From contig NZ_JARHTP010000001.1 of NCBI RefSeq assembly GCF_029223485.1, positions 558,001-622,000 on the forward strand: DNA of 64,000 bases. Direction: 5' to 3'. The stretch is from Streptomyces coacervatus (GTDB taxonomy: Bacteria > Actinomycetota > Actinomycetes > Streptomycetales > Streptomycetaceae). The notes beneath the pieces were generated by a model. That model was given only the letters and a program-made list of their open reading frames with translations. It searched no databases and had not been told where the DNA came from. This document shows, one piece after another, positions 18,362 through 26,496 of this stretch. The position numbers were made by a program, and so were the translations under genes. The first letter of the stretch is position 1, and each line of letters begins with the position of its first letter.

Positions 18362-18941
18362 CTCCTGCGCCGGGCGTGCGGCGGCACCGGCCCAGCCGTC
18401 GACGACGGCGAGCCGGCTCTCGCCGCTTCGCTCTGTGGGAAGTCGCCCGGAGCCATGCGATCCGCGCCGAGTACGGCGAGGTGGCGCACCGCCGGACAGT
18501 GCTGTCCCGGACGATCATCAGCGCGATCCGCGGAGCCGCGAATGCGGAGTTGACGCGGTTGTACCGTCCCGCAGCGTCATGCCGATCCCGCGCTCGGCCG
18601 GATTCACGACCGTGGCCCTCGGCTCGGGTCCCGTGCCGGGGCGGGACCCGAGCCAAGGCAGGGAGACGTCCGCCCCCGCGCCTGTCTCAGGGGCGGGCCA
18701 CTCCTCAACTGCCGGGTCGGGGTGACCCAGTGGCGCCGAAACGCCGCCGCCGAGCGCGGATTCGGCGGCGGTCGGCGCTGCCGTCTGAGAGGGGCCGGGT
18801 ATGTGCCCTGCCCCGGAGGAGTGACCTGGACCCCGGTGCGGGACCAGCGCCCTACCCGTTGAACGGCATGGCGTCCCTGGTCGCCCCGGGTCGGCAGCGC
18901 GACCGCCGTGGACACCGAGTGCGGCCGTGTGCCCTCACTGT
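18362..18941. other. Non-coding gap between convergent genes
   Basis: This 580-base stretch separates the VOC lipoprotein gene from the convergent TetR gene. Apart from the hairpin at 18621-18654 I see no gene. Open frames here lack ribosome sites and have composition unlike the neighbouring genes. Confidence 0.5.
18621..18654. terminator. Bidirectional terminator hairpin
   Basis: A perfect 13-base stem, GGCTCGGGTCCCG (18621-18633) and CGGGACCCGAGCC (18642-18654), with an 8-base loop. It lies between the convergent VOC and TetR genes. There is no U-tract, as is common in Streptomyces. Confidence 0.75.
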
Positions 18942-19556
18942 TCAGCCGACATCCTCGGCGTCGTCCCGCTCGAACAGCAGCCGTACGAAGTCGGTGACCG
19001 GCCCCACGATGTCGAGGTCCTGATCGAGGATCCACTGCAACTGAAGCCCGTTGAGTACCGCTTGGAAGAGGACCGCGGCGTTCTCGGGGCCGACTCCTTC
19101 GCGGAGCCTGGCGCGGGCCTTCTCGTCGGGGAATCCGTCGACGAACTGCGCGCGGCTGCGTTCGTAGCGCTCGACGAAGTAGGTGTGCGCGGGATGATCC
19201 GGTCGGGAGGCCGCAGCCGCGAGCTCGATCCACAGGCGCATCAGCTCGGGGGCCCTCTGGTGGTGACGGATCAGCTGGGTGAGGTAGGGCTCGAGCTGGT
19301 CGGGGCTGTCGACATCGTCCAGGCCCTGCTGCCACTCCTCCGAGTCGCGGTCGGCGAGCACCTCGGCGAGGAGTTCGTCCTTGTTGCGGAAGTGGTGCAG
19401 GAGCCCGGCGTGGGTGATGCCGGCCCGCTCGGCGATGTCGCGCAGGGAGGCCTTGGTATAGCCGCGCTCGGCGAAGCTGTCGCGCGCCGCCCGTACGATC
19501 TCCTCCCGGCGGGCCGGTGTCTTGGCGTACGGTCCCCGCGCCTTTGCCTGCCTCAC
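18942..19556 (-). CDS. TetR-family regulator, paralogue of the 3862 regulator
   Basis: A 204-residue TetR protein starting at GTG behind a GGAGAGGG ribosome site. The HTH domain (EEIVRAARDSFAERGYTKAS, IAERAGITHAGLLHHFRNKD) is nearly the same as in the regulator at 3862, and the C-terminal domains also align (RAPELMRLWIELAAAASRPD). Just upstream lies a TTACCATACGGTCG site like those before the ABC importer and GH1 operons. The two paralogues therefore probably recognise the same operator and may cross-regulate. The C-terminus is more diverged (DLDIVGPVTDFVRLLFERDD), allowing a different ligand. Confidence 0.9.
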   Translation of the reverse strand: MRQAKARGPYAKTPARREEIVRAARDSFAERGYTKASLRDIAERAGITHAGLLHHFRNKDELLAEVLADRDSEEWQQGLDDVDSPDQLEPYLTQLIRHHQRAPELMRLWIELAAAASRPDHPAHTYFVERYERSRAQFVDGFPDEKARARLREGVGPENAAVLFQAVLNGLQLQWILDQDLDIVGPVTDFVRLLFERDDAEDVG

Positions 19557-19589
19557 AGTGGCGCTCCCTCTCCTCGGCGACCTGAAAAC

Positions 19590-19603
19590 TTACCATACGG
19601 TCG
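19590..19603. promoter_or_regulatory. TetR-type operator, third copy
   Basis: TTACCATACGGTCG lies 34 bases upstream of the GTG of the TetR gene at 19556. It shares the TTACCAY-RYGGTYG pattern with 3641-3654 and 17448-17461. Position and similarity suggest autoregulation. This is an inference. Confidence 0.6.
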
Positions 19604-19629
19604 GGGTTTGATTGGCCGGTCGCACGCCT

Positions 19630-20232
19630 TCAGGCGTCCGCGACGGCCCCTTCGTGGTGCTGGAGGAACTGTTCCACGAACGCGAGGGCTTCAGCGTGCC
19701 GGGCGGTCATCCCCATGGTGTTCTCCATCATGATGATCCGGCCCAGCGCGTTCGTCAGCATGAGCAGCACGGCCGGGGACACCTCGGGCGGCAACTCCGT
19801 GCCCGTCTCCGTGAGTCGGCGCGTGAGGGCCTCCAGTTGTGCCTCGCGGTAGCGTTCGGCGAAGGCGGCGAGTTCGGCGCGAATCGCCTTGCGGTGATTG
19901 GCCAGCGCGGCGAACTCCGTGGTCAGCGCGTTGCCCGGGTGGCTGGCGATCTGCCAGAGAGTGCGCAGCGGCTGCGGGCCGTCCAGTAGTTGGGTCACCC
20001 GTTCCACTTCGTGGTCGCCCCTTCGCCGGAGCACGGCGAGGAAGAGGTCGTCGAGCGTGCGGAAGTAGTACAGGACCAGGGCCGGCGCCACCTCGGCCTC
20101 GCGCGCCACCCGGCGGATGCCCACGGAGGCGTAGCCCTCCTCCAGCATCAGCCGCTCGGCGACGTCGAGCAGGAGCCGGCGTGTCTTGGAGTTCTCGGTG
20201 CCCATGCGGCGAGGCGCAGTCATGCCGCTCAT
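19630..20232 (-). CDS. TetR-family transcriptional regulator
   Basis: A 200-residue TetR protein. The HTH domain spans about residues 15-62 (LLLDVAERLMLEEGYASVGI, VAREAEVAPALVLYYFRTLD). The C-terminal domain is helical and ends FVEQFLQHHEGAVADA. Two ATG starts are possible, 20232 and 20223; AAGGA is better spaced from the second. It is unrelated in detail to the neighbouring TetR. A pair of operator-like repeats lies just upstream, between it and a decayed gene, so it once probably controlled that divergent gene as well as itself. It may also act on the SDR/P450 cassette. Confidence 0.87.
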   Translation of the reverse strand: MSGMTAPRRMGTENSKTRRLLLDVAERLMLEEGYASVGIRRVAREAEVAPALVLYYFRTLDDLFLAVLRRRGDHEVERVTQLLDGPQPLRTLWQIASHPGNALTTEFAALANHRKAIRAELAAFAERYREAQLEALTRRLTETGTELPPEVSPAVLLMLTNALGRIIMMENTMGMTARHAEALAFVEQFLQHHEGAVADA

Positions 20233-20258
20233 TGTCCTTGACGGCCCGGGTCCGCGCT

Positions 20259-20300
20259 GTTAAACAGTTGTTCAGTGCTCGTGTTGAACACTTGTTTAGC
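20259..20300. promoter_or_regulatory. Paired TetR operator-like repeats
   Basis: Two arms in inverted orientation, GTTAAACAGTTGTTCA (20259-20274) and the complement of TGAACACTTGTTTAGC (20285-20300), match at 13 of 16 positions. Each arm is itself nearly palindromic (AACAnnTGTT). They sit 27 bases upstream of the leftward TetR gene, a typical autoregulatory position. Confidence 0.6.
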
Positions 20301-20320
20301 GTGAACGGAGGGCCAGACGC

Positions 20321-20800
20321 ATGGCTCGCTGTACGGGCACCCGCTCTCCGCGCGTCGGACTCGCGGCTGCTGACCGGCACCGGCACACACATCGACGACG
20401 TCGTACGCCCCGGCGGCTGCACGCCTGCTTGGTGCGCCGTGCGGTCGCGTGGGCCCGGGCCGCTGGGACCGACGGGTCGGAGGCGCTCCAACTGGACTGC
20501 GTACAGGCGGTGTTAGCCGTCCACGTCCTCGAACCGGGTGGGCGTGAGCAGTGGTACGCGCTCAACGGGCGCTACGCGCCGGACACACGTCGCCAGCCCC
20601 TCGCCGGTGGTGAGGCGCGGTCGTTCGGCGACCAGGTGGCGATGGTCGTCGTCGACGGCCCCCGATGCCGGACGTCCGACGGACGACTCGGCGCCCCTCT
20701 TCGGCGGTGCCCCGCGCGAGGTGAGTGCGACCGCCCACCGGCAGGCTCACAGCCTCGTGCCGATGCGGGCGCGCGGGATCGGTGCCGAATGGTCCGCGCC
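20321..20800 (+). pseudogene. Decayed molybdopterin hydroxylase large subunit (CoxL/XDH family), N-terminal part
   Basis: Pieces of a xanthine dehydrogenase/CO dehydrogenase-type molybdenum-binding subunit can be read in different frames. First comes DSRLLTGTGTHIDDVVRPGG. After a one-base loss in the GGC GGC TGC region it continues LHACLVRRAVAWARA, then RQPLAGGEARSFGDQVAMVV, then after further loss EVSATAHRQAHSLVPMRARG ending IGAEW. These match, in order, the usual N-terminal motifs of the family (ARLLTGxGxYVDDV, GDPVAVVVA, xPMExRGxxAEW). The molybdopterin-binding remainder is gone. I judge it a broken gene that was once divergent from the TetR gene. Confidence 0.72.
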
Positions 20801-20927
20801 CTCCTCGCTCCGGCCGTCACCGCACCTGTCGTGCCGTCCCTCTTCGCACTCCTCCTGCGCGCCGACCGGTGACTCGGCTCGGTGCTCCGTCACCACATCC
20901 AGATCCGCCCCCAGAAACGAGGTAGTC

Positions 20928-21764
20928 ATGCCCGGACGAGTCGAAGGCAAGGTCGCTTTCATCACCGGTGCCGCCCGCGGTCAGGGCCGCAGCCACGCCG
21001 TACGGCTGGCCGAGGAGGGCGCCGACATCATCGCGATCGACGTGTGCAAGCAGCTCGACGGCGTCACGTTCCCCATGTCCACGCCCGAGGACCTGGAGGA
21101 GACCGTCAACCAGGTGCAGAAACTCGGCCGGCGCATCCACGCCGTACAGGCGGACGTCCGCGACCACGACGCGCTCAAGGCCGCCGTGGACGACGGCGTC
21201 GCCGAATTCGGCCGGCTGGACATCGTCGCGGCCAACGCCGGTCTCGGCAGCGACGGCGCCACGCTCGACGCCATGGAGGAGAAGACCTGGCGCGACATGA
21301 TCGACGTCAACCTGACCGGCGTCTGGTTGTCCGCCAAGGTCTCCATCCCGCACATCGTCGCGGGCGGACGAGGCGGCTCCATCATCCTGACCAGCTCCGT
21401 CGGCGGCCTCAAGGGCTACGCGAACATCGGCCACTACATCGCCGCCAAGCACGGAGTGGTGGGCCTGATGCGCACGATGGCAGGGGAGTTGGGGGCACAC
21501 AACATCCGCGTCAACACCGTGCACCCCACCCAGGTGAACACCCCGATGGTGATGCACGAGGGCACCTACCGGATGTTCCGCCCCGACCTGGAGAACCCCA
21601 CCGCCGACGACTTCGCGGCGGTGTCCCAGGGCATGCACATGCTCCCGACGCCCTGGGTGGAATCGCTGGACATCAGCAACGCCGTCCTCTTCCTCGCCTC
21701 CGACGAGGCCCGTTTCGTCACCGGCGTCACCCTGCCGATCGACGCCGGCGCCCTGCTCAAGTGA
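20928..21764 (+). CDS. Mycofactocin-coupled-type SDR oxidoreductase
   Basis: A 278-residue short-chain dehydrogenase; ATG at 20928 follows ACGAGGT. The N-terminus GKVAFITGAARGQGRSHAVR, the longer segment after beta 2 (IDVCKQLDGVTFPMSTPEDL), and GRRIHAVQADVRD are hallmarks of the mycofactocin-coupled (carveol-dehydrogenase-like) SDR subfamily, whose NAD is tightly held and reoxidised through mycofactocin. NAG is present, and the catalytic motif is YIAAK. It precedes the P450 gene by 26 bases and may oxidise an alcohol made by that P450, or a terpenoid alcohol. No mycofactocin biosynthesis genes are in this window, so cofactor supply would have to come from elsewhere. Confidence 0.87.
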   Translation: MPGRVEGKVAFITGAARGQGRSHAVRLAEEGADIIAIDVCKQLDGVTFPMSTPEDLEETVNQVQKLGRRIHAVQADVRDHDALKAAVDDGVAEFGRLDIVAANAGLGSDGATLDAMEEKTWRDMIDVNLTGVWLSAKVSIPHIVAGGRGGSIILTSSVGGLKGYANIGHYIAAKHGVVGLMRTMAGELGAHNIRVNTVHPTQVNTPMVMHEGTYRMFRPDLENPTADDFAAVSQGMHMLPTPWVESLDISNAVLFLASDEARFVTGVTLPIDAGALLK

Positions 21765-21790
21765 GCCGCACACCACAGGGAGATGCGTCC

Positions 21791-22984
21791 ATGACCACTG
21801 TCGACACCGTCTACTGGGACCCCTACGACCCGGCCCTCGCCCGCGACCCCTACCCCCTCTACGCGCGACTGCGTGAGGAGGCGCCGCTCTACTACAACGA
21901 GCAGCACAAGTTCTACGCCGTCAGCCGCCACGCCGACGTCCAGCGCGGCCTCGCGGACTGGCAGACCTACTCCTCGTCCCGCGGCGACATCCTCGAGATC
22001 ATCCAGGCGGACATCGAACTCCCGCCCGGCACCCTCATCTTCGAGGATCCGCCCGTCCACGACATCCACCGCAAGCTCCTCGCCCGGGTGTTCACACCCC
22101 GCCGCATCGCCACCCTGGAGCCACGCGTACGGGCCTACTGCCGACGCGCACTGGAGCCGGTGACCGGCGCCGAGCGGTTCGACCTCGTCGAGGCCGTCGG
22201 CGCCGAGATGCCGATGCGGGTGATCGGCATGCTGCTGGGCATCCCGGAGGCGGACCAGCCCGCCATCCGCGACTACACCGACGAGACGCTGGGAACCGAC
22301 GGCGGCGGGAAGATCAACCACGAGGACATCCTCAGTACGGACGCCTTCAAGGACTACATCGAGTGGCGCAAGCGGCACCCCTCCGACGACCTCATGACCG
22401 AGCTGATGACCGCCGAGTTCGAGGACGAGAACGGCGTCACGCGCACACTCACCGACGAGGAGGTCCTGACCTACTGCTCCGTGGTCGCCGGCGCCGGTAA
22501 CGAGACGACCGGCCGGCTCATCGGCTGGTTCGGCGCGCTGATGGCGCGATACCCGGAAGCCCGCCGGGAGTTGGCGGCCGACCCCACCCTCATCCCCAAC
22601 GCCATCGAGGAGATCCTGCGCTTCGAGCCGACCGGGCCGTTCACCGGGCGGTACGTCACCAAGGACGTGGAGCTGTACGACCGCACGGTGCCGGCCGGCA
22701 GCGCCGTCCTCTTCATCCAGGCCGCCGCCAACCGTGACCCCCGCCGCTTCGACGACCCCGACCGCTTCGACATCCACCGCGTCACCCAGCACATGAGCTT
22801 CGGCGTCGGCGCCCACTACTGCCTGGGCGCGGCCCTGGCCCGGCTGGAGGGCCGGATCGCGGCGGAGGAGATCCTCGAGCGGTTCCCCGGCTGGGACGTC
22901 GACTGGGACCACGCCGAGCTGGCGCAGACCTCGACCGTGCGCGGCTGGAAGACCCTGCCGCTGGTCGTCGAAGGAGTCCGATGA
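21791..22984 (+). CDS. Cytochrome P450
   Basis: A 397-residue soluble bacterial P450. The I-helix oxygen-activation motif is AGAGNETT, the K-helix ExxR is EEILRF, and the heme loop is FGVGAHYCLGAALA with the Cys thiolate ligand. No membrane anchor is seen. ATG at 21791 follows GGGAGATG. The start of the next gene (ferredoxin) overlaps its stop by ATGA, so electron partner and enzyme are coupled. In this cassette it most likely hydroxylates a terpenoid or aromatic catabolic substrate. A ferredoxin reductase is not present nearby. Confidence 0.95.
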   Translation: MTTVDTVYWDPYDPALARDPYPLYARLREEAPLYYNEQHKFYAVSRHADVQRGLADWQTYSSSRGDILEIIQADIELPPGTLIFEDPPVHDIHRKLLARVFTPRRIATLEPRVRAYCRRALEPVTGAERFDLVEAVGAEMPMRVIGMLLGIPEADQPAIRDYTDETLGTDGGGKINHEDILSTDAFKDYIEWRKRHPSDDLMTELMTAEFEDENGVTRTLTDEEVLTYCSVVAGAGNETTGRLIGWFGALMARYPEARRELAADPTLIPNAIEEILRFEPTGPFTGRYVTKDVELYDRTVPAGSAVLFIQAAANRDPRRFDDPDRFDIHRVTQHMSFGVGAHYCLGAALARLEGRIAAEEILERFPGWDVDWDHAELAQTSTVRGWKTLPLVVEGVR

Positions 22985-23220
22985 CGACCGAGCGGTGGAA
23001 CGTCATCGTCGACACGCGGATGTGCGTCCGCACCGGGCTGTGCGCCGCCGCCGCGCCCGAGCACTTCGAACTCGACGAGAACGGCCAGGGGCATGCGAGG
23101 TCCGCCACCCTTCCGGCATCCGAAGAGGTGCTGGAGGTGGCCGAGTCGTGCCCGATCGAGGCCATCGGTATCAGGGGCGCGGACACCGGTGAGCGGGTGT
23201 TCCCGCCGCCGGGCTCCTGA
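22981..23220 (+). CDS. P450-associated ferredoxin
   Basis: A 79-residue single-cluster ferredoxin that delivers electrons to the adjacent P450. It has MCVRTGLCAAAAPEHFELDE and a C-terminal SCPIEAI. That Cys pattern (C-x5-C and a later CP) is typical of the [3Fe-4S] or [4Fe-4S] ferredoxins paired with actinomycete P450s. ATGA overlap with the P450 stop fixes the start. It is followed by a promoter for the next TetR gene, so the SDR-P450-ferredoxin unit probably ends here. Confidence 0.92.
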   Translation: MTTERWNVIVDTRMCVRTGLCAAAAPEHFELDENGQGHARSATLPASEEVLEVAESCPIEAIGIRGADTGERVFPPPGS

Positions 23221-23239
23221 ACATTTCTCCAACTGACTG

Positions 23240-23281
23240 ACTGCTAAGGCAGTTGACTTCACGCCACGACGAAACTAGATT
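23240..23281 (+). promoter_or_regulatory. Promoter and operator of the TetR-led catabolic operon
   Basis: A -35 box TTGACT (23253-23258) and a -10 box TAGATT (23276-23281) are 17 bases apart. An inverted repeat ACTGC-TAAG-GCAGT (23240-23253) abuts the -35 box, within a wider CAACTG/CAGTTG symmetry. This is a likely autoregulatory site for the TetR protein starting at 23345. Confidence 0.6.
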
Positions 23282-23344
23282 CCTATCATGCGGAAATGAT
23301 GTTCTCGAATCTGCGCAACACGGATCTCCAAGGAGTCTGGTGTC

Positions 23345-24022
23345 GTGGTTCAACCGTCCGTGAAGGAACAGATCGTCCTGGCCGCCGAGCGGCTCTTCGC
23401 CGAGCACGGCCTCGACGGGGTGTCTCTGCGTCAGATCAGCGCGGCGGCCGGGAACGGCAACAACACGGCGGTGCAGTACCACTTCGGCACGAAGGAACAC
23501 CTCGTCCAGGAGATCTTCGAGTACCGGCTGCCGGAGCTGAACGAACGACGCAGGCTGCTGGTCGCGCGTCGGCGCCCGGACGATCTCAGGACATGGGTGG
23601 AGTGCCACCTCCTGCCCGTACTGGAACAGGGCGAACAGGAGGGCAGTCACTACCTCAGCTTCGTCGCGATGCTCCAGCAGCACGGCCGCCGGGACGTCTT
23701 CGAACGCCTTTCAGCCGAACTCAGCAAGCCCACCAACGACTTCGTCGAGCGGATCGGCACCCTGCTGCCGCACCTCCCCGAGCCGTTGCGCGGCCACCGC
23801 ACCTCGCAGGCCCTGGCCTTCGGCGTGCATGCCGCCTCCGAACGTGAACGCACCCGGGCCCGCGGCGGCCACGTGCTGTCCTTCGCCGTCCATGTCGGGG
23901 ACCTGCTGGACGGCCTGGTCGGCTTCCTCCAGGCCCCGGTGTCCTCGACGACCTCGTCCGTGCTCGGCGAGACCGGGACCGGGGCCGGAGCGAGTGAACC
24001 GGCCCTGCCGCTTCATCCCTGA
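23345..24022 (+). CDS. TetR-family transcriptional regulator
   Basis: A 225-residue TetR protein beginning at GTG after CAAGGAGTC. HTH region: KEQIVLAAERLFAEHGLDGV, then LRQISAAAGNGNNTAVQYHF. The GNGNNTAVQYHFG version of the recognition helix is typical of one TetR subgroup. The C-terminal ligand domain ends in a disordered Ser/Thr/Gly tail. It is 41 bases before an SDR gene in the same direction and likely controls the SDR-SDR-dehydrogenase-ALDH-CMD operon and possibly the P450 unit. Confidence 0.88.
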   Translation: MVQPSVKEQIVLAAERLFAEHGLDGVSLRQISAAAGNGNNTAVQYHFGTKEHLVQEIFEYRLPELNERRRLLVARRRPDDLRTWVECHLLPVLEQGEQEGSHYLSFVAMLQQHGRRDVFERLSAELSKPTNDFVERIGTLLPHLPEPLRGHRTSQALAFGVHAASERERTRARGGHVLSFAVHVGDLLDGLVGFLQAPVSSTTSSVLGETGTGAGASEPALPLHP

Positions 24023-24063
24023 ACAGCCGCCCTCCCACCCGCGAGCGGAGGAACGACGTCGCG

Positions 24064-24849
24064 ATGAGTATCGATCTGCACAACGCCGTGGCGGTGATCA
24101 CCGGCGCCGGCAGCGGGATCGGCCGTGCCGCCGCCCACGCCTTCGCCCGGCGCGGCGCACGTGTCGTGGTCACCGACCTCGTCGGCGAGCGGGCGCACAC
24201 CGTGGCCGGTGAACTCGGCGACCGGGGCGTCGCCTCGGAGTGCGACGTGACCAGCCTCGACGACCTGCAAGCGGTGCGGAAACTGGCCCTCGACCGCTTC
24301 GGCCGCATCGACCTGGTCATGAACAACGTCGGCATCCTGGCCGTCGGCCCCGTCGAGGACATCCCCCTGGACGCATGGCAACGCGTCGTGGACGTCAACC
24401 TGTTGGGCGTCGTCCGCAGCAACCTCGTATTCCTGCCCGTGTTGTTGGAGCAGGGATCCGGTCACGTCGTCAACACCGCTTCCACGGCAGGCCTGTTGCC
24501 CTACGGATTCGACCGCCTGCCGTACACCGCGACCAAGCACGCCGTCGTCGGCCTGTCCGAGGCGCTCGCCCTGTACCTGCGCCCGCGCGGCATCGGCGTC
24601 TCCTGCCTGTGTCCGGCCGGCGTTGCCACCAACATCGTCGAGCAGATCAGTTTCTACGGGGAACCGGCATCGCCCCGAGGCCCCGACTTCCCGGTCCTGG
24701 ACGCCGATTCGGTCGGCGAACTCGTCGCCGAGGGCGTCACCCAGGACCGCTTCCTCATCCTCACCGCACCGCAGGCCGCCGACGAACTGCGCGAGCACGG
24801 TGCCGATGTCGACGCCTATCTGTCCCGTCTGACGAAGGATGCCCCATGA
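24064..24849 (+). CDS. SDR-family oxidoreductase
   Basis: A 261-residue classical SDR with TGAGSGIG near residue 14, NNVG replacing NNAG near residue 88, Ser in NTASTAG, and catalytic YTATK. Asp at the end of beta 2 (VVVTDLVG) favours NAD. The start follows CGGAGGAACGACGTCG. Its stop overlaps the next SDR start (ATGA). It probably oxidises a hydroxylated intermediate in the cassette pathway. Confidence 0.87.
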   Translation: MSIDLHNAVAVITGAGSGIGRAAAHAFARRGARVVVTDLVGERAHTVAGELGDRGVASECDVTSLDDLQAVRKLALDRFGRIDLVMNNVGILAVGPVEDIPLDAWQRVVDVNLLGVVRSNLVFLPVLLEQGSGHVVNTASTAGLLPYGFDRLPYTATKHAVVGLSEALALYLRPRGIGVSCLCPAGVATNIVEQISFYGEPASPRGPDFPVLDADSVGELVAEGVTQDRFLILTAPQAADELREHGADVDAYLSRLTKDAP

Positions 24850-25622
24850 GCAGCACACTCGACCGGCTCCGCCTGGACGGCAAGGTCGCCGTCGTCACCG
24901 GGGGCGCCGGCGCCATCGGCCAGGTCTACGGCCGGGCACTCGCCGAGGCCGGCGCCGCCGTCGTCCTCGCGGACCTCAACGGCGAAGGAGCCGAGCAGGC
25001 CGCCAAGACACTGGCCGGCGACGGACTGCGCGCGCTCGGCGTGCAGGTCGACATCACCGACCGCGACTCCGCGGCCGACCTGGCAGCGAAGACCACCGAC
25101 GCCTTCGGCGGCATCGACATCCTGGTGAACAACGCCGCGTTGATGGCCGAGATCCCCCAGGTCGACATCCTGGACCTGCCCACGGACTGGTTCGACCGCG
25201 TCATGCGCGTCAACGTCCTCGGCGCCGTCATCTGCGCGGGCGCGGTGAAGGCCTCCATGGTCGAGCGAGGCGGCGGACGCATCATCAACCAGGTCTCCGC
25301 AGGCGCCTTCATGGGCGGCGGCATCTACGGCGTCAGTAAACTCGCCCTGGTCAGCATCACCGTCGGCCTCGCCCGCTCGCTCGGACCACTCGGCATCAAC
25401 GTCAACGCCATCGCACCCGGCCTGGTCGAGAACGAACCCGGCCTGCGCAGCCTGCCCGCCGACCACCCCGCACGCGCCGCGCTCACGGCCGCCATCCCGG
25501 GCAAGAAGTCCGCGCCCGCCGAAGACCTGCTCGGCACGCTGCTGCTGCTCGCCTCCCCGGCCGGCGAGTGGATCAACGGCCAGGCCATCAGCGTCGACGG
25601 CGGCTGGGTCACCCGGCTATGA
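24846..25622 (+). CDS. SDR-family oxidoreductase
   Basis: A 258-residue SDR with TGGAGAIGQVYG near residue 19, NNAA near residue 95, QVSAGAF and the catalytic YGVSK, ending INGQAISVDGGWV. ATGA overlaps link it to the genes on both sides. It differs clearly from the preceding SDR, so the two probably act at different steps or on different stereoisomers. The substrate cannot be assigned. Confidence 0.87.
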   Translation: MSSTLDRLRLDGKVAVVTGGAGAIGQVYGRALAEAGAAVVLADLNGEGAEQAAKTLAGDGLRALGVQVDITDRDSAADLAAKTTDAFGGIDILVNNAALMAEIPQVDILDLPTDWFDRVMRVNVLGAVICAGAVKASMVERGGGRIINQVSAGAFMGGGIYGVSKLALVSITVGLARSLGPLGINVNAIAPGLVENEPGLRSLPADHPARAALTAAIPGKKSAPAEDLLGTLLLLASPAGEWINGQAISVDGGWVTRL

Positions 25623-26458
25623 CGCGCGCCGGGACACGGGTTGGTTTCATCGGACTGGGCAGCCAGGGCGCGCCGATGGCCCGCCGTATCGCCGAGGAGT
25701 CGTTCCCCCTGACGCTGTGGGCGCGGCGAAGCGCGTCGACGGACACGTTCGCCGACACGGCTGCCACGGTGGCGGCGACACCGGCCGCCCTGGGGGCGGC
25801 GAGCGACATCGTGTGCCTGTGCGTCGTCGCGGACGCTGACGTCGAGGACGTCCTCCTACGGCCCGACGGCGTACTGACCGGCATGGCTCCCGGCGGAGTC
25901 GTCGCCCTCCACTCCACCATCCATCCCGACACCTGCCGACGCGTCGCCGACGAGGCCGCCAAACGGGAGATCGCCGTGGTGGACGCCCCGGTCAGCGGCG
26001 GAGGCGGGGCAGCCGCGGAACGCAGGCTCCTGGTCATGGCCGGCGGACAGGAGGCGGACGTCGCCCGCTGCCGCCCGGTGTTCGACACCTTCGCCGACCC
26101 GGTCATCCACCTCGGACCGCTGGGCAGCGGCCAACTCGCCAAGCTGCTCAACAACTTCGTGTTCACCGCCCAGGTCGGCCTGGCGCTGGACACCTTCTCC
26201 CTCGCCGACGGCCTCGGCATGGACCGCGCCGCCGTCGCACAGGTGCTCGCGCACGGCACCGGGGGCAGCCGCGCCGCGGCCGTCCTCGCCGCTTCCGGCT
26301 TCAACACCGACGGGCTGCGCCGGGCCCTGCCGCTGCTGCGCAAGGACGTCGGCCTCCTGCTCGACGTCGCCGACACGGCCCGCGCTCCCCGGCCCCGGAC
26401 GCTCGCGGACCTCACCACGCACACCCTGTCGACGCTGGACCGGAGTCCGGCGCCCTGA
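25619..26458 (+). CDS. 3-hydroxyisobutyrate dehydrogenase-family NAD(P) oxidoreductase
   Basis: A 279-residue beta-hydroxyacid dehydrogenase. The N-terminal Rossmann motif is VGFIGLGSQGAPMARRIAEE, the substrate-binding block is DAPVSGGGGAAAERRLLVMA, and the catalytic Lys lies in GSGQLAKLLNN. The C-terminal helical domain is complete. The ATG overlaps the previous stop by four bases. It would reversibly oxidise a 3-hydroxy acid or reduce a semialdehyde, and it sits directly before an aldehyde dehydrogenase gene. Confidence 0.88.
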   Translation: MTRAGTRVGFIGLGSQGAPMARRIAEESFPLTLWARRSASTDTFADTAATVAATPAALGAASDIVCLCVVADADVEDVLLRPDGVLTGMAPGGVVALHSTIHPDTCRRVADEAAKREIAVVDAPVSGGGGAAAERRLLVMAGGQEADVARCRPVFDTFADPVIHLGPLGSGQLAKLLNNFVFTAQVGLALDTFSLADGLGMDRAAVAQVLAHGTGGSRAAAVLAASGFNTDGLRRALPLLRKDVGLLLDVADTARAPRPRTLADLTTHTLSTLDRSPAP

Positions 26459-26496
26459 CCACCGCCCCACCCGGACGACCCCAAGGCGGCACCGAC

